NCBI RefSeq assembly: GCF_016711335.1
Contig: NZ_JADJTF010000001.1
Location: forward strand, 3,162,001-3,226,000
DNA length: 64,000 nucleotides
Direction of reading: 5' to 3'
Origin: Thiofilum sp.
Lineage (GTDB): Bacteria > Pseudomonadota > Gammaproteobacteria > Thiotrichales > Thiotrichaceae
The notes beneath the pieces were generated by a model that was not told the origin of the DNA, searched no databases, and saw only the letters and a program-made list of their open reading frames with translations. Each line of letters opens with the position of its first letter. Positions within the stretch are counted from its first letter, which is position 1. The position numbers and the translations under genes are program-made. This document shows, piece after piece, positions 28,601 to 37,321 of this stretch.

Positions 28601-31201
28601 TGCACGGAATTTTTTACGCTCTTCTAGTAAAATCCTAAACAACTCATTAAGTTGAAAAACTGATAGACCAATAATAAAAGCCCAACTAATTCTAATCTTT
28701 TCTAGCTCACTCAAAGATAGGGATAACTCTAGTAAATTCGTAAATTCTTCTTTATTAAAGTTATAAGTAGCCCATTCCACATCAGCATTATCAATGCAAA
28801 AGCGGCGTAAATTAGAGGCACGTTTTTTATCAATAGCGGAAAAATTATTTTTATAAGTTTGTATATTAAAATCGTCTAGTGGATTTCCAGATAAATCAAA
28901 AGGACTACGCACTTTATCTAAAACATCAGCAAACCAAATCTCCCACAACAACGGCGCACACACCGTTGCAATATAATGCCTATCCTCCCGCGACAAAGGC
29001 TCCACCACCTTACGCGCCAGCCCATAACACGTAATATGCCCCTCCACCCCCTCACCCTGCCAATGATTCAACAACCCAAAATGATCCAACCGCCGCAACG
29101 CCCGCCCTGCATCATCCACCCCCAAGTGCGCCCCCGCCCGAATCAACAACTCCTCCGGCACAGCAAAATCAAACAGCGTCAACGCCCGCAACAAAACACT
29201 CTCACTCCCCGACAACGCCTGCTGATACACCCCCAACGCAATCCGCTCCAAGTACTTAGCTAAATCCTTATCCGCCACCGCATCAGCCTGCCCCGCTCGA
29301 TAGGTCTCAATCTGAGACAAAGCCTGTTCTAAACTCTCCCATTCACCATGCAACAAAGGCTTAAACAACACCTCCTGCAACCCCGCATTCCCCCCTGAGG
29401 CTCTAAACACCCGCTGTAAATAAGCCGCCGCCTCAGCGGTAAACTCAACCTTGCCTAGCCCCTCATTATGCACTCGCGCCTGCCAATGCTTTTCCTGCTC
29501 CAACTCACTCATATCGGGCACATTAATACTCTCCAACCGATCCGCCCAATCGTCACCCATTCGATCCAACAAACTAAACTGATACCGTGAAGTGATTAAT
29601 AACCGCGATTCCGTCACAGCCGTATCAAACGCCTCAATAATGGCAGCTAATACAGGCTGAGCACTGGGTTTAACTTGAGCTTTTAATTGATTCGCTGCTA
29701 AGGGTTCTAAAATATGCTGCTCTATATCATCAACTACTAAAACGATGGGTTTATCAGCCAAGTGCTCTTGTAAAATCGTGCGCAAGATAAACACTAAACG
29801 GCGTGGGGTTTGCTGTACTACCGTCAAGTAGTCCGTGAAATCCACCTCACCCTCTAAAGCATTTTCCAACACCAACACTACATCCACAGCCAAATAGGAT
29901 TTATACAACACCACAGGTTTATAAGTCGGTTGCAAGCAATCCACTATTCGCGCCGCGAGACTCGATTTACCCGTCCCTCCCACACCATATAATAATACTC
30001 CAGCTTTTTTACCCGCTTGAAAGGTCATTAATGCCTGTTTAGTTTGCCAGCGCCGCCCGACAAAGCTGTCTTTGCTCGCCACCAAAACCTCTTTTTTCAC
30101 TTTATCGAGTAAGTCATAGCACGATTTACTAGGGCGCTTTGGCTGCGCAGGCTTTTTACGATCAAGCAACGGCAATCCACCCTGAGCGCTAATATAGGTC
30201 CGTCCTAAATGCCAATACTGCCCCTTATGCTCAGGATTAGCTTGTGAACTGAGTTGTAATTGACATAACTTTTGCCGCGCAAACGCACAAGCGGTAATGA
30301 CACTATGCCCCTCGGCTAAGGCTTTATAAAAGTACTCGGCAAACCGTGAAGCATCACTATCCCCCACCGCACCGTCCCAACCCATCACATTAGGAATACC
30401 TAAGCGTACCAGCTCCATCACCAATGAGGGTTTATCTAGCCCTTCAGCACTATGACACGCCGATAAAAACAAACACTGTAAACGCGAGGCAATGGCGGCA
30501 AATTCACTAATCCCCACCTCTTCTAAACCAAAGCGCTGATTTTCCAATTGCAGTTTTAATGCACCACTAGCATCCAGCTTGCCATGACACGACAAATGCA
30601 CCATATCGCAATGCTCTGACGTACTAATACGCCGCGACAAATTGGCAAAGTTACCCGTGTCATCCACCATCAAATGCAAATTATTAAACCCACGAGTTGC
30701 CTGAAAAATAGCGCGTTCTTCCTGCTCATAATGCAGACCACTGTGCGCGGCAGGATCAGCCGCCATGAAAATAAGGGATAAATCTTTATAGTGCGGTGCT
30801 TTAGCAGGTAGAGATGAGTGTCCAATACTACGCACGATTTCTAATAATTGATGATCTGCCGCTAAAAATTGTTGCTCATAAGCCAATAACTCCCAAGGCA
30901 GATTTAACAGCAGTAATTGCGCTTCATTCGGCTGCGTATCGGCTTTAAGCACTAAACGCCGAGAACCTACCGTTTGTAGCCACGTTTGCCATGCCAGAGC
31001 ATCAATGCTTTGTAATAATTGAAATAATTGCTCGCCCAAACTGAGTAAGGCATTGCTTTGCGTGCTATTGCGCAGCCTACTATAAGACTCACCATAACCA
31101 CGCCATTGCTCCAATAAGCTAGGTGTAATGGTGCGTTCGGCTGAATGATCAGCCAATTCAAACACTATTACTCGTTCAGTGGCTCGAATCACAAACTGCA
31201 T
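25631..31201 (-). CDS. CHAT protease-NTPase-TPR protein (NLR-like)
   Basis: A very large protein of 1856 residues. The N-terminal part is a CHAT caspase-like protease with His in VHLSCHGKLD (about residue 203) and Cys in LFLSACHSAEG (about 246). A NACHT/NB-ARC-like NTPase follows, with Walker A LLYGVGGTGKSSLA (about 409) and acidic Walker B PIVLVVDDIEQ (about 489), then winged-helix and linker regions. The C-terminal half is 23 consecutive 35-residue TPR units. In known bacterial systems CHAT proteins cut partner proteins when a sensor is triggered; here the TPRs would be the sensor and the small downstream gene a partner. No gasdermin or other substrate is adjacent. It is probably a defence or programmed-death system, by inference. 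Confidence 0.9.
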   Translation of the reverse strand: MQFVIRATERVIVFELADHSAERTITPSLLEQWRGYGESYSRLRNSTQSNALLSLGEQLFQLLQSIDALAWQTWLQTVGSRRLVLKADTQPNEAQLLLLNLPWELLAYEQQFLAADHQLLEIVRSIGHSSLPAKAPHYKDLSLIFMAADPAAHSGLHYEQEERAIFQATRGFNNLHLMVDDTGNFANLSRRISTSEHCDMVHLSCHGKLDASGALKLQLENQRFGLEEVGISEFAAIASRLQCLFLSACHSAEGLDKPSLVMELVRLGIPNVMGWDGAVGDSDASRFAEYFYKALAEGHSVITACAFARQKLCQLQLSSQANPEHKGQYWHLGRTYISAQGGLPLLDRKKPAQPKRPSKSCYDLLDKVKKEVLVASKDSFVGRRWQTKQALMTFQAGKKAGVLLYGVGGTGKSSLAARIVDCLQPTYKPVVLYKSYLAVDVVLVLENALEGEVDFTDYLTVVQQTPRRLVFILRTILQEHLADKPIVLVVDDIEQHILEPLAANQLKAQVKPSAQPVLAAIIEAFDTAVTESRLLITSRYQFSLLDRMGDDWADRLESINVPDMSELEQEKHWQARVHNEGLGKVEFTAEAAAYLQRVFRASGGNAGLQEVLFKPLLHGEWESLEQALSQIETYRAGQADAVADKDLAKYLERIALGVYQQALSGSESVLLRALTLFDFAVPEELLIRAGAHLGVDDAGRALRRLDHFGLLNHWQGEGVEGHITCYGLARKVVEPLSREDRHYIATVCAPLLWEIWFADVLDKVRSPFDLSGNPLDDFNIQTYKNNFSAIDKKRASNLRRFCIDNADVEWATYNFNKEEFTNLLELSLSLSELEKIRISWAFIIGLSVFQLNELFRILLEERKKFRALDRIHFLDMWDALLKHFSPLPELLRAAYEVYLPYADVNDMQDLETLDLSNEEAQFQAKIKLAKTRLDQAKAYSNYADFLADQKGDYAKAEELYERALEADPKHANHLGNYALFLANQKGDYAKAEQMYKRALEVDPKHANHLGNYASLLANQKGDYEKAEQMYKRALEVDPKHANHLGNYASFLANQKGDYEKAELMYERALEVDPKHAIHLGNYALFLANQKGDYEKAEQMYKRALEVDPKHANHLGNYASFLANQKGDYEKAELLYERALEVDPKHAIHLGNYALFLANQKGDYEKAELMYERALEVDPKHAIHLGNYALFLANQKGDYEKAKLMYERALEAEPKHANHLGNYALFLADQKGDYAKAEELYERALEVDPKHAAILGNYALFLKNQKGDYAKAEELYERALEVDPKHANNLGNYANLLANQKVDYAKAEQMYKRALEVDPKHANTLGNYASLLANQKGDYAKAEELYERALEADPKHANHLGNYALFLANQKGDYAKAEQMYKRALEVDPKHANTLGNYASLLANQKGDYAKAEELYERALEADPKHANHLGNYALFLANQKGDYEKAEQMYKRALEVDPKHANHLGNYASFLANQKGDYEKAELMYERALEVDPKHAIHLGNYALFLANQKGDYAKAEQMYKRALEVDPKHANHLGNYASFLANQKGDYEKAELMYERALEVDPKHAIHLGNYALFLANQKGDYEKAELLYERALEVDPKHVILLGNYALFLANQKGDYEKAEQMYKRALEVDPKHANHLGNYASFLADQKGDYAKAEELYERALEADPKHANHLGNYALFLANQKGDYAKAEQMYERALEADPKHVNNLGNYAYFLEYQKGDYEKAKFMYERALEADHNDANIGGNYAKLLFILRQDEKALDYLNQAEAQDNLVPDLQLELAFYRYAHCSPYSLQPIKKLLQNGARSLGWNLNANITRAQQDHHPQAELVAAIAQVISGTQDLTTLNQYPAWTQEP
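25937..28351 (-). repeat. 23 tandem 105-bp units coding TPRs
   Basis: Exactly 23 units of 105 bp code for GDYAKAEELYERALEVDPKH......LGNYALFLANQK. Units fall into a few types (AEELYER, AEQMYKR, AELMYER) that recur in blocks, for example alternating AEQMYKR and AELMYER, with near-identical DNA. This indicates segmental duplication of multi-unit blocks. The last units (toward 25937) are most divergent. The repeat causes long open frames on the opposite strand, which are not genes. Confidence 0.95.
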
Positions 31202-31321
31202 AGGACACCTAAGGGATGAGATCAGCGGGGGGATTTATAGGTTAAAAGGTAGCATCAAAGCGCTAAGGTGGAAAAGTATTAAATCAGCCTTGAGCTACTA
31301 CACTACTTAGTCACTAACCCA

Positions 31322-31912
31322 CTAACTAGACAACCTTTCAATCGCACTGCGAGTATCAATATCCCAAAGCACACCCACATCCTCTACCTCAAGGCACATC
31401 AAGCGAGCACTCTCACGCTGAATAATACCCCCTGCCCCTTTATCTCCTTGTAATGCCATTAATTCAGCCCCCAAAACCGCACTAAAGCCCACTGGATGCC
31501 CGCGTTGTCCGTGATAAAACGGGGCAATAATAGCCGCTCCTTGCTCCAAACCTAGCCCTACGGCTTGCAAAGTACTGCTGCTAATAAACGGCATATCACC
31601 CAAGGCAATTATCCAACCCTGAGCCTTAGCAGTACTAGCCACCCCTAAAGCTAAACTCGTACCCATACCTTGCCAAGCCACATTATTTATAACCACCTCA
31701 AGACCTTCAGCTTCTAACAGCACCCGCAAGGCTTCAGTTTCTGGACTAATCACCGCGACTACTTTTGCAAAAACGGTTTTGAGATTTCGCGCGGCTTGCA
31801 CTCCTATGGGTACACCATTAGGCAGAGGATGCAGTAATTTTTGTGACCCAAAGCGCGTACTTTGCCCTGCCGCTAATAAAAGCGCGGGATAGTGAGTGCT
31901 AATTTTTGACAT
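31322..31912 (-). CDS. MobA/MocA-like nucleotidyltransferase
   Basis: This 196-residue protein has the nucleotide-binding start PALLLAAGQSTRFGSQKLLHPL, the GMGTSLALGV segment, the metal-site ALGDMPFI and RGHPVGFSAV, all typical of molybdenum-cofactor cytidylyl/guanylyltransferases of the MocA group. It begins 3 bases before the stop of the upstream dehydrogenase gene ends the spacer, so the two are probably one operon. No xanthine dehydrogenase-type molybdoenzyme is present in the window, so its cofactor target is unclear. A sugar- or isoprenoid-type transferase is less likely given the AGQSTRFG and RGHP motifs. Confidence 0.85.
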   Translation of the reverse strand: MSKISTHYPALLLAAGQSTRFGSQKLLHPLPNGVPIGVQAARNLKTVFAKVVAVISPETEALRVLLEAEGLEVVINNVAWQGMGTSLALGVASTAKAQGWIIALGDMPFISSSTLQAVGLGLEQGAAIIAPFYHGQRGHPVGFSAVLGAELMALQGDKGAGGIIQRESARLMCLEVEDVGVLWDIDTRSAIERLSS

Positions 31913-31915
31913 AAA

Positions 31916-34819
31916 TTACCTCAGTACTTGCATAAGGTATTGCAGTGGATGCAAAGCTTGAAATGATTGAGCACTCAACTGATGACGACAGGAAAAACCC
32001 GTTGCTAATAGCACCTGTTTAGAGTCACGAGCCTTTTGCACCGTATCGCGCCAATGGGTATCAAAAATCTGTTGTGACAAGGTTGCATTCAGCGCTTCAT
32101 GCCCAAATAACCCCGCTCTACCACAACACCCACTACTAAGCACCTCCAACTTGATACCCAAATAGGTAAAAATGCTATGCCAGTGTTGCATACTCATTTT
32201 GGCAGCGGTTTGCTCCATACAATGTGGTAGCAATAAGGCGGTCTGATCCAGACTTTGTATTCTTTCCTTGATGGGCGCTAAGTAGTCCAGATGCTGTACT
32301 AACCATGCTTCTAGTGCTTGTACTTTAGGCAACGAGTCGGTAAAAGCGCGGTATTCATGTTGGTAAAGTAAGCGCGTCACCACCTCCACACTCAGTAGGG
32401 GTAAACCTTGTGTGGCATATGGAGCCAATGCTTTTAAATGCGCCTTAGCCACCTGCTCAAATGACTCACGAAACCCTTTCACATGCAGCGCTTTACCATT
32501 AGGCAAAACAGGAGCTAGCACCACTTGCACCTGCAAAATACTTAATAAAGCAATCGCACTTTGTAGCACCTGATTATCAAAACTGGCATTAAAACTATCG
32601 GGCAACAAAACCACTTGAGCTTTAGGGTGGGATATTGGGGGAACCTGTAAGGCTAGCGCAGAAAAGCGTGGTAAATGCACTAAACCTGCTTGTTTTAACA
32701 GAGTCGTAGCTAAGGCATTGTGCAGCATTGCATTTGTCAAACGTGGTGCTTTACGCCCCCAATAAGCCAAACTTTCAAAGTAGGCAAAGGCATAATCTCG
32801 AAGCGGACGGCGCTGAATGTGATGATAAGTAGCTAAAAAATTGGATTTTAATTCAGGTATATCCACCTTGACTGGACAACTATAGCTGCACGATTTGCAC
32901 GACAGGCAAGCAGATAAAGATTGATAGAGTTCAGTCTCTAATGCAGCGAGCTTAGCACTTGAGCTATTTGCATCAGTGCTACTTTTTAATCGCGCCCACT
33001 CACGCAATAAAGCAGCGCGACCTTTAGGAGAGTAGGCACGATTTTTAGTAGCGCGATACGAGGGGCACATAGCCTCTTGTGCTGACCATGAAAAGCATTG
33101 CCCATTACCATTACAACGCACTGCATCATGATAGGTAGCGGCATAAGTACTATTGAGTTCCGCATCAAACTGCCCGCGTAAAGGTATAGTATCAATACGA
33201 TCTAGACCTAAAGCGGCACTTGCCACGCTAGCGGGAGTCGCTAGTTTACGTGGGTTCAAGCGATTATGAGGATCAAACAGGGCTTTGAGTTGCTGCACGA
33301 TAGGGTAAAGTTCGGCTTCAAAAAAGAACGGCACGTATTCCCCGCGAAACCCTTTGCCATGTTCGCCCCATAATAATCCACCGTATTTTTTAGCAAGACG
33401 TGCAACCCCATCACTAAGCGGGCGAATCAAAGCCTGATCTTCTGCTTGACGCATATCGAGCAGAGGGCGCACATGCAAACACCCGACATCAGCATGCCCA
33501 AACATGCCGTATTGCAAATGATAGCTGTCTAATAAAGCGCGAAACTCTCGAATAAAAGCAGGCAAATATTCCGGTGGTACGGCCGCATCCTCAACAAAGG
33601 GAATGCCTCTCCGCCCACCTTCTAAGCCCCCTAATAGCCCCACCGCTCGCGCCCGTAATGACCATAGAGCCGTCATAGCGGTTTTGCGAGTTTCGACTAA
33701 ATGGGTAATGATTTGAAACGCCGCACTCGACTGTTGAATCAAGGTATTTAAATACTGGCATTGCTGTACCACACTCTCGGCTGTGTCACCACCAACCTGT
33801 ATGAAATTCGCTCCCAAAATCGGTTGGCTACTATGCTTTAAAGTATTGCCTAATACCGACTGCAAATCCTGCCAAAGTGAGTCTTGTTGAGCTAAGGCTA
33901 AAATCTTATCGTCGAGTACTTCAATAGCGCTAGGATCAGCCTGTAATAAGGTCGGTACATGCTCCAAAGCTTGTAAAAAGTCCGCATAAAATACCACCAC
34001 TAGCGCTTCATGCTTAGGCAGAGGTATAACCTTCAAAGTGATACTTTTAGTCAGTGCTAATGTACCCTCTGAGCCTGCTAATAAATAGGCTAGGTTAATC
34101 TGAGGTTGAGATGCTGGATTAGTTGAGTGCGCGACTAATGCTTGTTTGAGATTATATCCGGTTAGCCCACGATTCATTTTAGGAAAAATACGTTCAATCG
34201 TCTCGCGCTGAGGCGCAATCAGGTCATAGCAAGCTTGATGCAAAGGATGCGTAGTTAAAGGCTCATTACCCTTAAGCGTTAACTCCGAGCCATCGGCTAA
34301 AATAACCTCTAGCTCAGCTATATAATCTGAGGTTTTGCCATAGATACGCGAACCTTTACCGGAGGCATCGGTAGCAACCATACCGCCTAGCGTTGCGCGT
34401 GAAGCGGTCGATACATTAGGCGGGAAAAATAAGCCGTGAGGGGCTAAAAACGCATTGAGTTGATCCAGCACCACCGCCGGTTGCACTTTAACCGTATGTG
34501 CTACAGGGTCAAACGCTAAAATCTCGGTTTGATAGCGGGCAAAATCCACGACTATGCCCGTATTTAACGACTGCCCATTAGTACCTGTGTTGCCCCCGCG
34601 TGCTACTAAGGATAAAGCAGAGTCAGCATAAGGCTGCAAGGCTTGGACAATACGTTGTAAATCGCCCTCAGCTTTGGGATAAACCACTGCTAAGGGGAGC
34701 ACTTGATAAATACTATTATCGGTTGAGGCCACCACACGTTCCCCATACCGCGTTTCTATATCACCCGTAAAACCGCTAGCGCGTAATTGTTCCGCATACT
34801 GTTCTAACACCTCAACCAT
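31916..34819 (-). CDS. FAD/Fe-S D-2-hydroxyacid dehydrogenase, D2HGDH/YdiJ type
   Basis: About 967 residues. N-terminal PCMH FAD domain with VARGGNTGTNGQSLN and TLGGMVATDASGKGSRIYGKTSDY. A C-terminal FAD-oxidase domain contains GMFGHADVGCLHVRPLLDM and GGLLWGEHGKGFRGEYVP. A ferredoxin-like region has CLSCKSCSYSCPVKVD, with a possible second cluster from CNGNGQCFSW and MCPSY. A CCG-type domain has SGCCGRAG. This is the YdiJ architecture, which oxidises D-2-hydroxyglutarate to 2-oxoglutarate. ATG 34819 is preferred over TTG 34831; it overlaps the upstream gene by 8 bases. Its partner upstream makes D-2-hydroxyglutarate, which supports the assignment over D-lactate dehydrogenase. Confidence 0.85.
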   Translation of the reverse strand: MVEVLEQYAEQLRASGFTGDIETRYGERVVASTDNSIYQVLPLAVVYPKAEGDLQRIVQALQPYADSALSLVARGGNTGTNGQSLNTGIVVDFARYQTEILAFDPVAHTVKVQPAVVLDQLNAFLAPHGLFFPPNVSTASRATLGGMVATDASGKGSRIYGKTSDYIAELEVILADGSELTLKGNEPLTTHPLHQACYDLIAPQRETIERIFPKMNRGLTGYNLKQALVAHSTNPASQPQINLAYLLAGSEGTLALTKSITLKVIPLPKHEALVVVFYADFLQALEHVPTLLQADPSAIEVLDDKILALAQQDSLWQDLQSVLGNTLKHSSQPILGANFIQVGGDTAESVVQQCQYLNTLIQQSSAAFQIITHLVETRKTAMTALWSLRARAVGLLGGLEGGRRGIPFVEDAAVPPEYLPAFIREFRALLDSYHLQYGMFGHADVGCLHVRPLLDMRQAEDQALIRPLSDGVARLAKKYGGLLWGEHGKGFRGEYVPFFFEAELYPIVQQLKALFDPHNRLNPRKLATPASVASAALGLDRIDTIPLRGQFDAELNSTYAATYHDAVRCNGNGQCFSWSAQEAMCPSYRATKNRAYSPKGRAALLREWARLKSSTDANSSSAKLAALETELYQSLSACLSCKSCSYSCPVKVDIPELKSNFLATYHHIQRRPLRDYAFAYFESLAYWGRKAPRLTNAMLHNALATTLLKQAGLVHLPRFSALALQVPPISHPKAQVVLLPDSFNASFDNQVLQSAIALLSILQVQVVLAPVLPNGKALHVKGFRESFEQVAKAHLKALAPYATQGLPLLSVEVVTRLLYQHEYRAFTDSLPKVQALEAWLVQHLDYLAPIKERIQSLDQTALLLPHCMEQTAAKMSMQHWHSIFTYLGIKLEVLSSGCCGRAGLFGHEALNATLSQQIFDTHWRDTVQKARDSKQVLLATGFSCRHQLSAQSFQALHPLQYLMQVLR

Positions 34820-36185
34820 GTAGCACCGCAAGACAACGCTCTAAGGATTGCTTTTCCATCCGCGCATACCATTCAAATTCATGAAGCACTCCCACCCCTA
34901 GGGCTTGCTCAAATGCCTGTTGATTCGCTTGTGCATTAAAAGCAGGATTGCTATCGGTGGCTAAATTAGAGCGAAATATACCCGCCGCACTCACAGGTAA
35001 AAAATCTTCATAAATCATGGGCACTGGTATAATAACACCTTGCTGAATCAGCTCCTCCACACTGAGCCTGAGCGTTTCGAGGGCATGGTCGGCTTGTAGG
35101 TGATAATCAAAATACGCTAAGCCCTCGCGGCGTAGTACGGTTAAATCATCCGGAAAGGCTTGAAACACTTGCTGTAAAACGTAGGAATAATACTCAGGAT
35201 TCGCCTCAGGTTGAGGCACACGCTCTAATACTTGGGCTAATAGCTCATCATATAAAGCACGCCCCCTTGGTGTTAAAGCTATACCTCGCTGTTCAATTTC
35301 ACCAAAACGCGCGGTATGCGTACCTGCTTGCCACTCACCAGATGCCGTTTGGAATTGAATAGTCTCTTCTAAGGCTTTAAAACTGGTTTGGCGTAGTAGA
35401 ATAGGATGTTGACGTGGAGGTGGTCCTTCAATAATAGCTTTCGCTTCTATACCCCGCGCCAGCATCGCACTCTGTGCCGCATCAATATCAAGAGTACGCG
35501 GGGTAAGGTGATTAATATGTGGCCCTTTAAAGCACACAATATCCGCCACCAAAGGGTGAATGTGTTTAAGTTGTTGATAAGTCACCGCATCGACTGGTGC
35601 TTCACTATGCCAGCGAAACGTATCTAAAGCAGATAAGACGAAACGGCTCGCTTGTTCAGCGTTTAACCCGCCCTGCTCTTCAGCTAACTCGATTAGCGCT
35701 AATAGTTGAGGTTTGAAAATTTGCCTTTGGCTTAAAAGCGCTTTGATCTGGTCTTGTAGGGCTAAATCGGGTATTAATTCCACGCGCAATAATGAAGTAA
35801 AGACTCGAAACGGATTCGCGGCTAAATCACGCGCCGCCACGGGGCGAAAAGCGGTCGAATGTACCGGAAGCCCTGCCACACTCAGATCATAATACCCCAC
35901 TGCCTGCATGCCTAATACGGCAAAAAAGCGCCGCATAGTATGTAATTCCTCGGCAGTACCTAAGCGAATAGCACCGTGACGCTCTTGGCTGAGGCGCGTT
36001 AGATCACTATCGCGTTCCGAACGATGCAATTTAGCGCTATGTGCTTGTAAATACTCCTCATTCACCTCGCTCACCAACTCGATCAAGCTGCCATACAAAG
36101 GTACTTCAGCACGATACATAGCAGATAAGGCTTGAGAAAAACGCTCCCGAATATGGTTAGGATCTATAAAAGACTGCTCAAACAT
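34812..36185 (-). CDS. hglS: 2-Oxoadipate dioxygenase/decarboxylase (HglS/YdcJ, DUF1338)
   Basis: This 457-residue DUF1338 protein matches HglS/YdcJ over its length: FSQALSAMYRAEVPLYGSLIELV, RLGTAEELHTMRRFFAVLGMQAVGYYDLS, FRPVAARDLAANPFRVFTSLLR, HINHLTPRTLDID and YEDFLPVSAAGIFRSNL. The family is a non-haem Fe(II) enzyme converting 2-oxoadipate to D-2-hydroxyglutarate in lysine catabolism. His and Glu residues in VPVHSTAF-like, HINHLTPR and YEDFLP segments are candidate ligands. ATG 36185 follows GGAGGGTGAG. The operon partner downstream is a D-2-hydroxyglutarate dehydrogenase, giving a complete step to 2-oxoglutarate. Confidence 0.87.
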   Translation of the reverse strand: MFEQSFIDPNHIRERFSQALSAMYRAEVPLYGSLIELVSEVNEEYLQAHSAKLHRSERDSDLTRLSQERHGAIRLGTAEELHTMRRFFAVLGMQAVGYYDLSVAGLPVHSTAFRPVAARDLAANPFRVFTSLLRVELIPDLALQDQIKALLSQRQIFKPQLLALIELAEEQGGLNAEQASRFVLSALDTFRWHSEAPVDAVTYQQLKHIHPLVADIVCFKGPHINHLTPRTLDIDAAQSAMLARGIEAKAIIEGPPPRQHPILLRQTSFKALEETIQFQTASGEWQAGTHTARFGEIEQRGIALTPRGRALYDELLAQVLERVPQPEANPEYYSYVLQQVFQAFPDDLTVLRREGLAYFDYHLQADHALETLRLSVEELIQQGVIIPVPMIYEDFLPVSAAGIFRSNLATDSNPAFNAQANQQAFEQALGVGVLHEFEWYARMEKQSLERCLAVLHG

Positions 36186-36323
36186 GATCTCACCCTCCAA
36201 GCTATGATGCTTAAAAGGCTAGCTCTAATAGCTTTTCACCGCAAGTATGATGATTTTTACTTGCTTTATTACGCTGATTGTTTTATTGCTTAGAGCACCT
36301 CATCTGCCACCTTTGGGACTATT

Positions 36324-37094
36324 ATGGCTTCTGACCACACCCTTGTTGTAAACAATATTACTAAGCGCTTTGGCGATCTTTCCGTGTTAAATGGCATTTC
36401 GCTCACCGCAGATAAAGGCGATGTGATTTCACTCTTAGGCTCTAGCGGCTCCGGCAAAAGTACCTTTTTACGTTGCCTCAATTTATTAGAAATACCCGAT
36501 TCTGGCGAAGTATTTGTCAATGGCGAATTAATTGAAATGGCTAAGCATCGCGGCAAAACCATCCCTAAAAGTGCTAAACAAGTAGACCGAATTCGCACAC
36601 GCCTAGGCATGGTATTTCAAAGCTTTAATCTGTGGAGTCATCGCACTATTCTAGAAAATGTGATGGAAGCACCCGTGCATGTGCTCAAAGTGCCTAAATC
36701 AGAAGCTAAAGATTATGCGATGGAATTACTCAATAAAGTTGGTATTGCACAAAAAGCCGATAGCTACCCTGATCATTTATCCGGTGGTCAGCAACAACGG
36801 GTAGCGATAGCGCGGGCTTTAGCGATGAAACCAGACGTAATGCTCTTTGATGAACCAACCTCTGCACTCGATCCTGAGCTAGTGGGGGAGGTATTGCGCG
36901 TGATGCGTCAATTAGCGGATGAAGGCATGACGATGCTGGTGGTCACGCATGAAATGGGTTTTGCACGCGAAGTATCCTCCAAGGTGATTTTTTTGCATCA
37001 AGGTCGTATTGAAGAGCAAGGTACACCAGAACAACTATTTGGTAATCCTCAAACCGAACGCTGTAAGCAGTTTTTAGCTAATCAGTATAAATAA
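36324..37094 (+). CDS. ABC transporter ATPase, basic amino acid (HisP/ArtP) type
   Basis: This 256-residue ATPase has Walker [10 protein letters not shown] (about residues 38-46), signature [15 protein letters not shown], Walker [17 protein letters not shown] and H-loop VVTHEMGFA. The insertion [36 protein letters not shown] is typical of the HisP/AotP subgroup for histidine, lysine, arginine or ornithine. The substrate-binding protein follows at 37322, but no membrane permease genes (HisQ/HisM type) lie between or beside them; repeat C fills the gap. The permeases must be encoded elsewhere or have been lost. Confidence 0.9.
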   Translation: MASDHTLVVNNITKRFGDLSVLNGISLTADKGDVISLLGSSGSGKSTFLRCLNLLEIPDSGEVFVNGELIEMAKHRGKTIPKSAKQVDRIRTRLGMVFQSFNLWSHRTILENVMEAPVHVLKVPKSEAKDYAMELLNKVGIAQKADSYPDHLSGGQQQRVAIARALAMKPDVMLFDEPTSALDPELVGEVLRVMRQLADEGMTMLVVTHEMGFAREVSSKVIFLHQGRIEEQGTPEQLFGNPQTERCKQFLANQYK

Positions 37095-37116
37095 TGGCTA
37101 GTTTTACCCACTACCG

Positions 37117-37230
37117 TAAGTTACCTAGTGTCCTATTTTTTCCAGAGACGCTGTAAATACCTCCCTGTACGCTTCTAGGCGGCATCCATGCCGCCTAGAC
37201 TCTTCCAAAAACAGGACACTAGGTAACTTA
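37117..37230 (+). repeat. Structured dispersed repeat, copy C
   Basis: Perfect 18-bp arms (37117-37134 and 37213-37230; left arm TAAGTTACCTAGTGTCCT) unrelated to the arms of the other copies. In the core, AGAGAC (37144-37149) pairs with GACTCT (37198-37203): two base pairs differ from the GCAGTC/GACTGC of other copies on both strands, which is compensatory. The inner hairpin TCTAGGCGGCA/TGCCGCCTAGA is extended to 11 bp. It lies between the ABC ATPase and binding-protein genes. Confidence 0.88.
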
Positions 37231-37321
37231 CTCAGTAGTAACTCATTACACTTTAGTAACTTATTAACCTTTTGACTGTCACAACTACGTAACACAAACG
37301 TCAAACAACAGGAGTTGACTC

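Noticed and set aside
28976..29263. A 95-codon Pro/Gln/Arg-rich frame on the plus strand
   Set aside because: It lies wholly antisense to the CHAT-NTPase gene and resembles no protein; composition follows the other strand.
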